Source: Pseudoneurospora amorphoporcata
Taxonomy: Eukaryota > Ascomycota > Sordariomycetes > Sordariales > Sordariaceae
DNA: 64,000 nucleotides
Reading direction: 5' to 3'
NCBI GenBank assembly: GCA_033297205.1
Contig: MU859074.1
Span: 186,001 to 250,000 of the forward strand
Shown here: piece after piece, positions 33,301-45,352 of the stretch
How positions within the stretch are numbered: the first letter of the stretch is position 1
Layout: each line of letters begins with the position of its first letter
Translations under genes and position numbers: made by a program
Notes under the pieces: generated by a model
What the model saw: the letters and a program-made list of their open reading frames with translations, nothing else
Told to the model about the DNA's origin: nothing
Database searches by the model: none

Positions 33301-35782
33301 CGAGACCGGTTCTGACCTTGCCAAACGGTAGCTGCTTTTTGGAGGAGACTTTGTTGGTGCACCGGAGGAAAGGCCGATGGAAAGAGTGCCACGAGCAGCA
33401 GTTGCAGTTGCAGATGAACGAAGCGTTCCCGAGACAGAGCCATGCCCATCCGGGAAAGAAGCCGTTGAGAGTTGAATGAGGTCCATGGTACTGGTGCGTA
33501 GAGTGCGGAACTGGCGGCAATGGCAGTGCTCGTTCTCGCTTCAACCATCCATGGCAAACAAGGCTGGGAAGAGGTGGTGATTGGCAGTACCACTGACAAC
33601 GATCTGCAGGTACAAAAAGAAGACGTGAGGAATGGGATGGTCTCCCTCCGAAATGAGATCAGTCGAGATTCGACATAAGGGATTGCGGGTAGGTACGGTG
33701 CAACGCTGTGGTGGTTCTCGCTCGTCCAGGTCGAGAGGACTCGGGAGTTTTGGAGCTTGTCAAAATTCAAGTTGTGTGTGTGGAGGAAATTTCTGCTCAT
33801 TGCTGCCTTGAGGTTCCTGCCCTCATGACTTTTCCCAAGTCATCTGGAAGACAGTTCTGGTTCCAAGTGGGCAGTCACGATGGACTAACTCACGAACACA
33901 CTTGCCTGTTTGTTTTTTCCTTCATTGGTTTGTGCGGGGTCCATCTTTGGAGAGGGTAGGTAGGCATGTACATTGCCAGTATCTGCCAAGTAACATTATT
34001 CCGCAGTGGGAAGTGCCCAATCTGCTGGTCCCGGTTAGTGCAGTCTTCTTACACTGGTACCCTGGTCTAACCCCACGCCATTGAAAGCCATACAAGTGCA
34101 CGTAACCACTGCAATGTGCAAATGTACCCCTCTGCATCAATGCTCTCCTAAAACAACACCTCATCCACAAACCACCTCAGCTACAATCATCCAACCCAGA
34201 CCATCTGATCTATCCAACCTCTATCGACGAGACCGGGTGTTTTCCCACCATCGACGACTGCTTACCTTGTTGACGTCAAAAGGTCAGTTTGTATTTGTCC
34301 GTTAACTGTTGTTACATGTTGCCCACTTCCCCAACCTCAAGGCAGCATCAACAATGATGATACCTTGCCCAACCCGGGCCACCGGTCGAAAAGGGTGCGT
34401 CCAGAACAGACGGGAGTCTTGGACGGTGTACATCCGGTATACCCTGTATCAAAGGGATGCTACCATACCTCATTTATCATTTATCCCAATCGTCGGTCGA
34501 CCCTGGAACCATGGATCGGATGGCATCCCATGGCATCCATCCACACTTCGTCCACCCAACTCACCAGCTCATACCACGACTCTCCACATACCCGTGTAGC
34601 TCCCCATTCGCTCTCATTTCTGCAGTCTCTCCCCTTCTTTTGTATCTTGCACCTCGATATGCAACACATCTCGATTGCCAAAGTGTCCAAGGCACCCGGG
34701 CCTCTCTCGGTGTCCGTCTCTGCTTCCAGGAAAAAGGGTGACTGAGCTTTGCGTCAAAAACCCCCCATGTTATATCCACTCACAAGGGAGGACGGAAACT
34801 CGATCACATCTCCCAAAAGTTATAACCGAAAAAGGGTTGGACAGCCGAGCGTTAGCATTTCACTTTCTTGTCGCGACGCCTCGAAACGTTCTTGTCCCAA
34901 GTTCTTGGACTGCTCTGGCCGCCCATTATCCTAGGCCCTCCTCCTCTTGACGGGATCTGGGTCCCCATCTTCTCATCTGCCTCGCCTTGCCCAAGACCCA
35001 TCCCCCGTCTCCAATGAGTCCCTCAACCTGGCTCTTGGGCTGGCCTAGACTAGAGGCTGCCTGTCTACCAGGGCTGTTACACACTACCGCATACCCATTC
35101 CCATTCTTGGTGTTCCCCGGGCTGCAGTATCCCAGCTGGAGGGCAAACCAACACGGTCCGGGACGCTCACCTGCCTTGGCTGGCAGCCCGTCTACAGGTT
35201 GAAACATTTCTGAAAGTGATATAGAGGCTAATAGACTGACACTGTACAGGCTGCCATTCCGTTTCGACGACCGAATTAGCAAAAGTCGGCCCACTCTAGA
35301 TACAACAGGTTCCTTGACCCTGGACTGAGGCTTGCCAGATCTCCCATCTCATCTTGCTGCAGGCCGTGCCGCCGTGGGTGAACAGGTTACTTCCGGGCGT
35401 CGCTCTTTGACCCTGGACAGCTACTACCCACTAACCCCTTGCGTGCTAATACCAGCACCCCAAGCCACAAATCGAGAAGCTCTGTAGAAGCTCTAGTCTA
35501 GGAGCTCTCCGGGCGCGCGGGACAGGACAGGACGGTACCTAGCAGGCCATTCTGCAGCTGACCACCCAGTCTCTCATCATGTCAATAAAGTAAGTCTACA
35601 TCTGCTGTTCATTATCTTCGTGACCCTTTGGCAAGCCAACTCTGCATCATCGTATTCCCCAGGGCTTCCGTTCCGGGTGCCGTTGTCTCCTCTTTTTCTT
35701 CCTGTCAATATATTTGAATATCGGGATCCTGTCACACATACCACCTAATCCGGCCCCAACTCCTCGTCCCGTCCAAGTCACC

Positions 35783-36511
35783 ATGGCCGACCAATTCTTG
35801 GTCGAGGCGCACAGATGGACGCTTGCTCAGCATTCGATTACTGACGAGAGAGAAAGTTGGGTCATGTTGACCCGTGATGGGCAGATCCAGAAACTCCCTG
35901 GCGAAAAGATTCTCCTTACCTCCAAGCCGCGAGTTGGCCTTGAGCTCTCGGTCCCAAAGGAGCTGCAGGTAGCAGAGCCTTTCTCTGTCAAGAGCGATAA
36001 TGGCATAGCCTACATCACCAATGAGAGGGTAAGTTGGGCGCCGATTTCATGTTGATGTTGTGGTCTAACTGGCCTATAGATCATTTACCTCCCGGCCAGG
36101 TCGACCGAGGCTTTTCGATCTTTCTTCGCGCCTCCCCTGAACTTCACCGACGTGCGCATCAACTCGTCCTGGATTGGGCCTTGGAGCTGGACAAGCATGG
36201 TCAGGACTGTTCCGAACGGGGGCGTACCGCCGGAGATCCCCAGGATCGAGTGCAAGTTGACCTTCAAGGATGGCGGACACACCGACTTCCAAGCAAAGTA
36301 CGAGTGGCTGAGGGACCGATTACTTCATGCCCAAAGCCTTGGACTTACCCCTGGACAAAACCTTGAGCCACCGCCACCCTACGATGATGCTCAAGCTTCT
36401 GGGCCTCCCTCGAGCACACCTGCGTCTGGACCGTCCGGGAACGTGACGAGCGATCGGAACCAAGTGCCCCAGCCAGGCCCAGATGAGCCGCCTCCTGACT
36501 ACACGGCATAA
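35783..36511 (+). CDS. WBP2-like GRAM-domain protein with PPxY motifs
   Basis: Exons 35783-36028 and 36080-36511 encode 225 residues; the intron is 51 nt (GTAAGT...CTATAG). The first ~135 residues match the GRAM/PH-like fold of WW-domain-binding protein 2: SWVMLTRDGQIQKLPGEKILLTSKPRVGLEL, then AYITNER joined by splicing to IIYLPAR, then DVRINSSWIGPWSWTSMV. The C-terminus carries PPPPYDD (about 177) and ends in PPPDYTA. Both are PPxY-type ligands for WW domains such as those of Nedd4/Rsp5 ubiquitin ligases. The ATG at 35783 has an ideal context (ccATGGcc); a further in-frame ATG 23 codons upstream is less likely. The function is adaptor-like by family. Confidence 0.85.
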
Positions 36512-37608
36512 TTGCCCGACGTTCTCATCGAGATTGCGTTTTTTCTGGGTTTGGGTTTTGGACACCAGGATATCACCCCCAATACTTCCCCTTTTTGGGC
36601 AAACGTTGTAATTTATCCGTGGTTAAATTTATTTTCCAACCCCCCCCCCCCCCCCCCCCCCCATCAGCAACGGAAACATGCACGTCATATGGCTATTGGT
36701 TATAGGAGTCTGTTTGGTCAATCTAGCGTCAGTCATTGGGATTATTCATGTGACGTCGAATTTTTGATTGAAAAGAATTACAAGGTCAGAGATACAATGT
36801 GATTGGTCGGACTGGGACGCCGTCCCATGAGTGGATGGATTGTCCGTAGCAAATGGAGGCAACCGTTTTTTTCATTGTACATAGCGTATAGTCCATATTT
36901 AGTTTGCTAAATATCCATTGGCTCCAAAGCTTGAAATACCCTTGTCGATGTCTCGCGCTCAGAAGTATCTGTGGTGTGCATAATCGGACAGAAACAGAAA
37001 GCGGCTGCCTGTCACATATCAGTGATGACTGACAGGGTTAGCAACGACAGCAACGCCAGCACGATATCGACATCACTTGTTGATTATGGTTGGTGTTGGT
37101 CAGTCGCCAGAAAGCGGGCAAGTCCTTCGTAGCATTTTCCTATTCAGTGAACCGGTCAGTCGAGACAGCAATCAATCGGCAGCGTGGGGGCTGTGATAGA
37201 GACATCAAGTTTCCCTCGCAGCAGGGTCCGGAGTCCAGACAGAAACCGCACAGTTGAGGCTCGAGCTCGCAACTGACCCAACAAACGACGGAGCTTCCAA
37301 GTTTCGAGAGCGTGAAAGTACTTGCACGTGATGCCGTCCAATGACCGCGGGATTACCCGGGGGCAGCTTCCACTTGAGCGTATATCGATAGGCACAGACC
37401 AATCAGCAATTGCCAATTGCAAGAGGGACGGCGAGAGGCAGCGCTCGGGCCAGAAGCTGGGGCCACCCGGGAGCACTGGGGCCAAGCAAGAAGCTCGGTT
37501 TACCCGATTTTTGATCGAGAAGGCTTGCTCAACGTCGCGCCATATCAACAACCTACCGACAAGACCACCGCAACTTTTCTTCTCTCCGCCACCCCCGCGA
37601 TTTTCACA
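36512..37608. other. Intergenic region WBP2-like/qcr6
   Basis: 1.1 kb without a gene. A 23-C homopolymer is at 36640-36662, in what should be the 3' UTR of the WBP2-like gene. The remainder is ordinary intergenic sequence with C/A-rich promoter composition before 37609. Confidence 0.5.
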
Positions 37609-38701
37609 ATGGGTTTCTGGGACGCTGTCACTGACCTCATCGACGCGGCCACCCCGTGGGCCACCGTCGAGGCCGAGGCCCCTGCGGATATCCCCGCCGA
37701 GGTATGCCATGACCACCACCATCACTGCCAGCTTTCCATATGCCCCGGGTACCCGAAACATGGACCGAGAGACAGTCTGCCACGACAAGAAAGAGGAGGG
37801 GGAGGACTGGTCAACACGACGGTTGAAGCTCTGCCCTATCTGGTACAGGAACAGAGGGGCATGGTGGGGGATGCATCGTGGTTGAGGGCTTTGTTTGCGT
37901 CATAAGCCATGGAGGAGGGGGACCTACGTGGAAGTGGGAGAGCAAGCTTGCTGACGGCCAATTCATGATATAGTCTGCCCCTGCTGCCGAGACCACCGAG
38001 GAGACCACCGCCGAGACCAAGGCTGAGGAGCCCGCTGCCGCCGCCGAGGAGCCCGAGGAGGAGGCTGAGGCTGAGGCTGAGGAGGAGGAGGAGGACGAGG
38101 ACGAGGACGAGATCGTCGATCCCAAGGAGACCCTTGAGGAGGGTGGGTAGCCTGTCTCTTTTCTCTCCCCGTTTCCGGACCAACACATTTTACACACCAC
38201 TCGACGACCACGACCATCACCTCGACGGACCTTGCGCCTATAGGAACCCTGCGTTCCCGCACCGAGCCTCCGGCACTGGCGCTGCTTCTCAACCAAAAGA
38301 ACTGCCAATGACTAAGCGACCGCCGAACTTGGGTCGATATCGCCCGGCCTCTAATCTCTAGACCACGTTCTCCGACACCTACTTGTTACGGAGCCCAACT
38401 CAAGACGGAACATGATGTGCTAACGGGGGTATCGCTTACAGAGTGCCGCAACTCCAAGGAGTGCGCTCCCGCCAAGCACCACTACGATGAGTGCGTCGCC
38501 CGCGTCACCGGCGGTACTGGTGCGGAAGGCGAGGACTGCGTTGAGGAGTGTACGTTCATATAGTCCCCCCCCTCCTTGCCCACAGGCACGCATAGGACAG
38601 GCTTTACTTACTAGGAACCTTGCGCGACAACAACAGTCTTCCACCTCGCCCACTGCGCCACCCAGTGTGCCGCTCCCAAGCTCTGGAACGTCCTCAAATA
38701 A
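37609..38701 (+). CDS. qcr6: Ubiquinol-cytochrome c reductase hinge protein (complex III subunit 6)
   Basis: Exons 37609-37701, 37974-38142, 38442-38549 and 38637-38701 encode 144 residues. MGFWDAVTDLIDAATPWATVEAEAP is followed by a very acidic Glu/Asp/Ala stretch (about 40-80), typical of the hinge protein. The C-terminal helical hairpin contains CRNSKECAPAKHHYDECVARV, DCVEEFFHLAHCATQCAAPKLW and a final VLK. Its paired cysteines form the disulphides of the CX9C-like hairpin. The protein sits on the intermembrane-space side of complex III near cytochrome c1 and helps cytochrome c docking. Three introns in so short a gene, two of them 272 and 299 nt, are long for this locus. I looked for snoRNAs in them and saw none. 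Confidence 0.93.
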
Positions 38702-40399
38702 GCGATCGATCTACCTTGATGGTCGTTCCGCACTCCTGATGCGCCTGCGACTTTCTTGACCCCCAACGCCCGACAGTCCGACAACGAGAAAGCGACCCCT
38801 TCGAACAACAACAAAGATTATAGACCGGGAGGAGCTATTTCTTTAACATGGAGACAATGGAGCGTTTTACGATAGACAAGATACACAAAGCAAAACCAAC
38901 CAACGTACGTTCAATCGTTACGATGACGACCGGGAATAGAAAGCAAAAAATGAGGATATCCAATCGCCAAAGTTCAAAAATCATCAGCAGCAGCCATCAT
39001 GGAACACGAACACAGAATCGGGATAGCGAAACAGTGCCAGGTGAAAAAAAAAAAAAAAAAAAAGGTGGGGAGGAAAAGGGGGAAAGGGGCTTCCAAAGAG
39101 TTTACACATCCATGCTGTATGATGATTGTGTTTGCACTTACCTTTCTCCCCCAACTTTCCGCACGAACGTATGTATAGGGCTGGGAAAGCAGGGGCCGAC
39201 ATTGCGCAGTCGTATTCTGCCATGGTTACGGCATGTCATGTCTGATTCCGTTCTTCTTCCCCAGCCTTGTTGTGTTTGCTCTGTATCATAATCCTTCCGA
39301 AGTCACCTAACTCTTAAAAGCAGACACAGGTGAACCCTCTCAATAGACACCCTTTTTTAGCTCACTCTTTTTCTTTTCCCAGTCGGTTTTGTTTCTCGCA
39401 CGTTACACTTAGTTCACGGAAAGACATGGTTCACGGTGCGTCCATCTGCTTGGAAAGGGCGATGCCAACAACAACAATGACGAGAGGCCCCACGCCATTA
39501 CAATACGCGAACGAACACTTGGAAACAAGAGAAGGCCGAGGCTACTAGGTATTGCGTCTTTATGCCATGACCAATGACTGACGCGGCCTCTTCTATACTG
39601 TAAGTCTACACTGTCGCTTCTCGATGGGACCATGCAAGGATGATGAGGATCTGATGGGGGGGTTCGAACTGAGAGAAGGCAGCCCCTCACTGTCGACTGC
39701 ACGCACTTCCCTTTTTACTAATTTATGTAACACATTGAACCCAGTAACAGAAAATCTGGGGTAGAAGAAGAAAAAACGGGTTCGGGTTCGGGTTTCAAAA
39801 AGCGATGAACCTACAGTATCATGCATTTTGCGTTTGCCGCGCCGCTAGCCAAGAAATGGGAAGGTTGCTAGAAAAGCGGCCTTGAACCTTTCTTGGATAG
39901 GTTGCCGAGACTTTCTGGAAGCGTGATATAGCGTACCATTCACCCATCCAATTTCCCTGTCCGAAGTCCCGTCCGAGAGTCTTTTCGAAATTCTGGCAGG
40001 CTTCCATTCATTTGGTCCCGTGCAAAGTGTGAAGGTGCGGTGCGTAGGAATGCGACGGTAACTCTTTCCATCTTTTCATTCACCCATTCACCCATTCATT
40101 CATTTCAGTTCATCATCTCAGATTTGATGGTAAGTTGCGACGACGGTTCATCTTCTCATCTCCTGCGCTCGCTCGCATCTACAACAGACGGCAGTTCTGT
40201 TCTGCTCGGACTTCTCTGGCGGAACACCGTGACCGAAGCGCGACTGGAATCCGAATGCGAACAAGCTAAATCAAACACTTCTGCCACAAACAAAAGAGCC
40301 TCCTCCCCCTTCGAAAAAGCAAGCCCACCCAAGGCATTAACAAACCACCCCCGGGCAATAATACAAAAGCAGAGCCGCCTGCGTAACCGCAAAGCGGCA
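38702..40399. other. Intergenic region qcr6/MFS gene
   Basis: About 1.7 kb. It holds a poly-A run (about 39044-39063) and AT-rich 3' sequence of qcr6. No supported gene is present. The last ~270 bp are open in the frame of the MFS gene but probably upstream of its true start. Confidence 0.45.
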
Positions 40400-40516
40400 A
40401 TGAGCAGCCTCCGATGCCCAAGCAGAGGAGGTAGTACCAAAGGACAACTTCAGGACAAAGGACAAGGACGCTGGCAAGGATTGAGAGACATGGACACAAT
40501 GGACCACGACCATGAT

Positions 40517-40554
<38 letters not shown>

Positions 40555-41248
40555 GGCCACCATCCACAGCAGCCGCCATTCTCACCATACTACTACTACT
40601 TCGCACCGTGACAGCCACGACGATTATCAAGCTCGGTTATCATATCCGCATACTAAACTTGCTGGCACCACCACCACCACCACCACCCTCAATAGCAATG
40701 GCGGTAGTAGCAGAACGGGGAGTAGTGGAAATGCCGGCAGCAAGGAAAAGCGCAGCGATATCGACATTGAAATAGTGAGGATCGAAATGAAGGAGCAGAG
40801 TACGAGTAACAACACCCAGACAAGGATGAATGGTAATGAGACGGAAAAGAAATGGCGGCGGGGTTCAGGCGCAGGCGCAGGCGGAAAGCGGGGTGAGGTA
40901 CTATCGGATTCCGAAAAGAAAAGCGGCACCGGCAGCAGTGGATCACGCTCGGCATCCACCGACTCCGGATCGGTGATCTCCACCCCTCTCGGCGCCGGGA
41001 CCGAGACAGCGGTTAGTAGTGCCGGGGCGACTATCGGCGGCGGCGGCGTTGGACTCGGACTTGGAATTGACGGAGCGGGTGATGATGGCAATGGCAATAA
41101 GGAGCAAAGAGTGGAAAGAGACAGTGAGGGAAGGCCGGTGGAGTACAAAGTCTACAAGAGGAGGTGGTTTGGGTTGGTGCAGTTGACCTTGTTGAATATC
41201 ATTGTTAGTTGGGATGTAAGTTGCCTTTTTGTCCTCTTTTTGTCCTCT

Positions 41249-41316
<68 letters not shown>

Positions 41317-41414
41317 ACACGGGGGGGCGGTCTTATTTTTAAATATTAACAAGNNNNNNNNNNTTAATTTTTTTGTTTGTTGGGTTTTAATTTGCATTTT
41401 TTTCCTATTTTTTT

Positions 41415-41469
<55 letters not shown>

Positions 41470-43250
41470 CATTCCCTTAACCCCTACCCGTTCGCGCCGT
41501 CTTATTTTTCAGCCTTAGCACCGTCCGGGATGAGCCTCCAGGATGGATAAATGACCCTATCGTGGTTCGAGTTGGGGTCTGGGGAGATGCCACGACCCGC
41601 AAGTGCGTGGCTGGCTGGTTGCATATCGATCCCGTCCTACGCCGAGTAAGCAACCAACAACTTCGAAGGTACGGGATCGGGGCCGGCCGTCTTACACAAA
41701 CGGACGCTCGCGATGATGTTATTGGGTTGTTGGAACTTTATAGTCTGCACTCCCAATCTCTGTTCGTGTACGCCACTTACACTGGATTTGAAGTTGAGGT
41801 GTTGTTGTGATCATATCTCAGTTTTTGCGCCACTATGGTTTACCCCCGTCACGCCATGTATTTACTTTTGGATAACTCCTACATGGAATCAAAACATGTA
41901 CTCCCGAGAGTGGACAGAGAAGGACACTCGCCAATGAAGCATCACTCCTCACTTCCACCATCTTGTCATGCCCAAGAATTTCAACTAGGTAACCAAGCTA
42001 ACAACCCCCTTCCCCCACAGTGGCTCACCTTCTCCCCCGTCGCCGCCCACGCCGCCACCTACTTCGGCACCACCCAGACAACCATCAACTGGCTCAGCAC
42101 CGCCTTCCTCTTCGCCTTCACCTTCATCACCCCGCTCGTCATCTACGTCCTGCACCTTGGCCCCAAGCTCTCCATCACCGTCGCCGCCGCCCTCCTTCTC
42201 GTCGGGAACTGGGTCCGCTACGGCGGCTCCCACTCTTCCTCCTCTGGCCACTTCGGCGTTGTCATGTTCGGACAAATCCTCGTCGGCCTAGCCCAACCAT
42301 TCGTCCTCGCCGCTCCCGCCCGGTATTCAGATCTCTGGTTCACCAACCGTGGCCGCGTAGCCGCCACGGCATTGACTTCGCTCGCCAACCCGTTCGGCGC
42401 CGCCCTCGGTCAACTGATCGTTCCATTCTGGGTTAACCAGCCCTCGGACGTGTCGCACATGGTGCTTTACGTGTCCATCATCTCCTCCGTCTGCGCCGTC
42501 CCAGCATTCTTCATCCCGGCCGCGCCTCCTACGCCCGCAGCCCCGTCTTCCACGACGCCCAAACTCCCCTTGCGCACCTCGGCCGCCATCTTGCTTGGCC
42601 ACGCCGAGTTTTGGCTCTTGTACGTTCCGTTCGCCGTTTACGTGGGCACCTTCAACTCCCTCTCCTCCTTGCTCAACCAGGTAATGGAACCGTACGGCTA
42701 CAGCGACGAGGAAGCCGGCATCGCGGGCGCCGTGCTCATCGTCGTCGGGCTTGTCGTGTCCGCCATCACCTCCCCGATCATCGACAGGACCAAGGCCTTT
42801 CTCACCACCATCCGCATCGCCGCCCCCCTGATCGGAATCTGCTACCTCGTTTTCCTCTGGATGCCGGGCACCAGGGACTCGGGCGGGTTAGCGGGCCCGT
42901 ACGTGATTCTCGCCATGCTGGGCGCCGCGAGTTTCTCTCTGGTGCCGGTGGTGGTGGAGTTTTTGGTGGAGGTGACGCACCCGATCAGTCCCGAGGTTAC
43001 CAGCACGTTGGCGTGGAGCGGGGGACAGGTTTTGGGCGGGGTGTTTATTATTGTTTCGGGGGCGTTGAAAGAGGAAACAGGAAAGGGGGGGAGGCCGGAT
43101 GGGAATATGTATTGGGCGCTGGTGTTTCATGCTGTGGTTGCTATGGTGGCGGTGCCGGTGCCGCTTTGTTTGGGGATGTTTGGTAGGGGGGATAGGGTTA
43201 GTTTGAGGAGGGTTAGGTCGGATGATGGGATTCGGAGGGGAGGAGTGTGA
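40400..43250 (+). CDS. MFS transporter, FLVCR/SLC49-like, with His-Asp repeat
   Basis: Exons 40400-41215 and 42021-43250 encode about 681 residues. Starting instead at Met 40490, directly before the repeat, gives 651. The N-terminal ~250 residues are hydrophilic and low complexity, with an Asp-His repeat of about 17 residues (from about 34) and Thr/His runs. KRRWFGLVQLTLLNIIVSWD is joined by splicing to WLTFSPVAAHAATYFGTTQ, the first transmembrane pair of FLVCR-type major facilitator proteins. INWLSTAFLFAFTF and further membrane segments follow, about 12 in all. Animal relatives move haem, choline or similar solutes; the substrate here is unknown. The His-rich cytosolic tail could bind metal. 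The intron is 805 nt and contains an assembly gap. Confidence 0.75.
40502..40554 (+). repeat. GACCAC hexanucleotide repeat (Asp-His)n
   Basis: About eight units of GAC-CAC/CAT lie in frame with the MFS reading frame. The tract encodes alternating Asp and His. Variant units (gaccat, gatcac) occur only at the 5' end. Confidence 0.9.
41250..41469. other. Assembly gap (10 N, 41354-41363) between two long poly-T runs in the MFS intron
   Basis: T runs of 60 nt (41250-41309) and 53 nt (41417-41469) flank AT-rich sequence with ten N. The true intron length and content are therefore unknown. Confidence 0.95.
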
Positions 43251-43533
43251 TGGAGGGGACGGCTTGAGATTTTTTCTTTTTTTGAGGATGCGATGTGAAT
43301 GGCGTTATGATGGATGATGGTGTATATGTGTTATGATTTTGTTTATATGTATGAGGATGCGATGAACATTCTCCTTTATACCCATATGGGACGGGTTTTG
43401 GGTACATTTATTATGGTTATTATCTTGTATATATAGGTCTTCTCACTCGTTTGCTCCTCCTCCTCATAAAGCAGGACAGGACAGGGGTAATGTTTACTTT
43501 TTAAACCAACCTTGAGATTAACACCATCACTCA

Positions 43534-45028
43534 TCACTTTCTCCCAAGAACCCTTCCCAGCCTCCCCTCCCACTCCCCCCTCAACTTCTCCATCTCCTTC
43601 CAACAGTCCACGCCCAACATCTCAAACTGCTCCCTCTTCTCCTCCGTCAAATCTGTCGCCCCAGACTTCCTCCCCACGATCTTCCTTGCCGCACCCCTGT
43701 CCCCCTTCTCATTCTTTAATTCCTTCCTCGTCTCAACCGTCCCATCCCAACCCCAGCCCTCAACCTCGGTCTTCTTCACTCTGCACTCCCCCCACCAATC
43801 CGTGCTCGACCCCCACTTGACGTGCTCAGCCTTCACCGCGTCCAAGGCCTCCTGTTCCTGCAAGGCAAGCCACACGGGTGCCACGGCGCCGTTGTATCCC
43901 GTTATCGGATGCCAGGGGGAGCCGAGCCAGCGCGCAATGTACAACACCACGCGGTACCAGAAGAACATGAAGGCATTGAGCGGGAATAGGGTCGTTTGGA
44001 CAATGCCCGGGTGGACGAGGTAGATCCTGGGCGGGGTAGTGTGGGATGTTGACTTGGTAGCCGGTTGGAGGTACGAGTTGACAAACGGCCTCGCGGACGG
44101 CAAGGTGGCGGTCAGGCAGAGCACGTCCGTCAGGCGCTTGGTGCTCTCGTAGGCGGCATTGGTCTTGATGGCTTGGAAGTCGGAGAGCTCGAGGTTCTTC
44201 CACCCGGGCTCGATGGAGGATTCCCAGATAATGCGGCCGGGAGGGATTGTCTCGGGATCCGACTCGGAGCGGCTGAGCAGGGACACGAGCTTGTGGGCAA
44301 AGAGATAGTGACCGAAGACGTTTGCGCAAAAGACTTGGCCCATTTCGGGAAGCTTTTCTTCCTTGACGTCGGGCAGGGGGTTGACGACGTGGCCGGCGGT
44401 GGCGGCCTTGAAGGTCGGCCAGGTGGTAGCTTGGACGAGACCCTTGGTGAGGATGTTGTGGAAGACCTTGGGCCAGTCCAGGCCGGTCCAGCCGCCCATG
44501 CCGGCGTTGAAGATGACCGAGTCGAGACGGGGTATCCTCACGTCGGCGAGGGAGGTGAAGTACAAGGCATCGTGATCGTTGGCGGGGCTGCTCACGGTGC
44601 CGTTGACCAGCTGTTCGGCGGCGCGGTGGACGTCGGCAAGGTTGCACAGGTCCAGTTGGACGCTGAGGATGTGGATGCGCTTGGTGACGGACCGGGGATC
44701 GTAGTTGGGGCCGGCGCGGGAGCGGAGGATGTCGTCGGTGGTTGCGAATTGGCGGGCATGTCGACGGAGGGCATCGATGGTCTCTTGCGACTTCTTGACG
44801 CTGCGGGTGGTGGGGATGACGACGAGGTGAGAGGTCAGGGAGCGGGTCGTGAGGTACTCGTCGATCAGACGTTGACAGATGGCGAAGCCGATGCCACTGG
44901 AGTCGCATTGGATGTTAGTATGTATAGATGAATGGATGATGTTGCTGGGAGACTTGCCTGTTGGCGCCTGTAACCAAGGCGAAGAGGGTGTCCTCAGGAG
45001 GGACCGAATCCCATGGTGCTGGGACCAT
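43534..45028 (-). CDS. erg27: 3-keto-steroid reductase (ERG27-like short-chain dehydrogenase)
   Basis: Exons (minus) 45028-44958 and 44896-43534 encode 477 residues. The 61-nt intron has a GC donor (AG|GCAAGT) and a normal CAG acceptor. Splicing creates TGANSGIGF (20-28), the NADP(H)-binding motif of short-chain dehydrogenases, so the GC-AG intron is well supported. DSVIFNAGMGGWTGLDW corresponds to the NAG region, and YESTK (Tyr about 273, Lys about 277) is the catalytic YxxxK with a Ser upstream in WESSIEP. A hydrophobic FMFFWYRVVLYIA segment follows near residue 330. Family members reduce the 3-keto group in sterol C-4 demethylation on the ER. The gene is divergent from the 45353 gene, with 324 bp between start codons. 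Confidence 0.82.
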
Positions 45029-45352
45029 GTTGTGTCGGATGTGATATGGCCAAATGATGCAGGTCGATCACAGGTGGCAGAAGTGCGATGTTAAGATGGG
45101 ATGCTTTCACGGTGTCGGTCTGAAAGGGTCAAACGAGTCCCGTTCTACGCCATCATTTTTGTGGAGACTTTTCGGCCCCTGTCCGATTGGTTAGGTTGTT
45201 TGTTCCATTACTTTAACTGGGCCTGGAGAGTTGGACAAGTCCGTGCCGTTCGGGGATTTGGTGTTAATGGTGTCCGGCCAACAGCCGGTGCCTTGCATTC
45301 CCGTCACTTTCACGAGGCCCCGCATTTCCTTTTCCTTTACAACCCTGGAAGC
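45029..45352. promoter_or_regulatory. Shared promoter region of divergent erg27 and 45353 genes
   Basis: 324 bp separate the two start codons, so both genes must draw on the same short promoter region. The sequence is open in one frame with the downstream gene, but the conserved-looking protein begins at 45353. I see no obvious sterol-response or other named motif. Confidence 0.5.

Larger units (their letters stand above)
25642..35782. other. 10-kb region without supportable protein genes
   Basis: Between the GBD/FH3 and WBP2-like genes I find many short open frames on both strands. None has a recognisable domain, a phase-consistent intron or a conserved-looking composition. The stretch contains three long homopolymers (A at 27211-27228, T at 28630-28661, T at 30306-30362) and many pyrimidine-rich tracts. 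Several TGATGA motifs occur (for example 30477, 30534 and 32366), but I could not pair them with a box D and stem to call a snoRNA. It may hold non-coding transcripts or a large regulatory region. Confidence 0.45.

Noticed and set aside
33183..33800. 205-codon open frame, minus strand, in the gene-free region
   Set aside because: Composition is irregular, with no domain, no introns and no good start; treated as chance.
41835..42020. N-terminal extension of the MFS second exon (MVYPRHAMYLL...)
   Set aside because: It replaces the conserved first membrane segment. Splicing from 41215 to 42021 gives continuous family sequence instead.
44065..44931. 288-codon open frame antisense to erg27
   Set aside because: Shadow of a GC-rich coding region. 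The minus-strand frame carries the dehydrogenase motifs.
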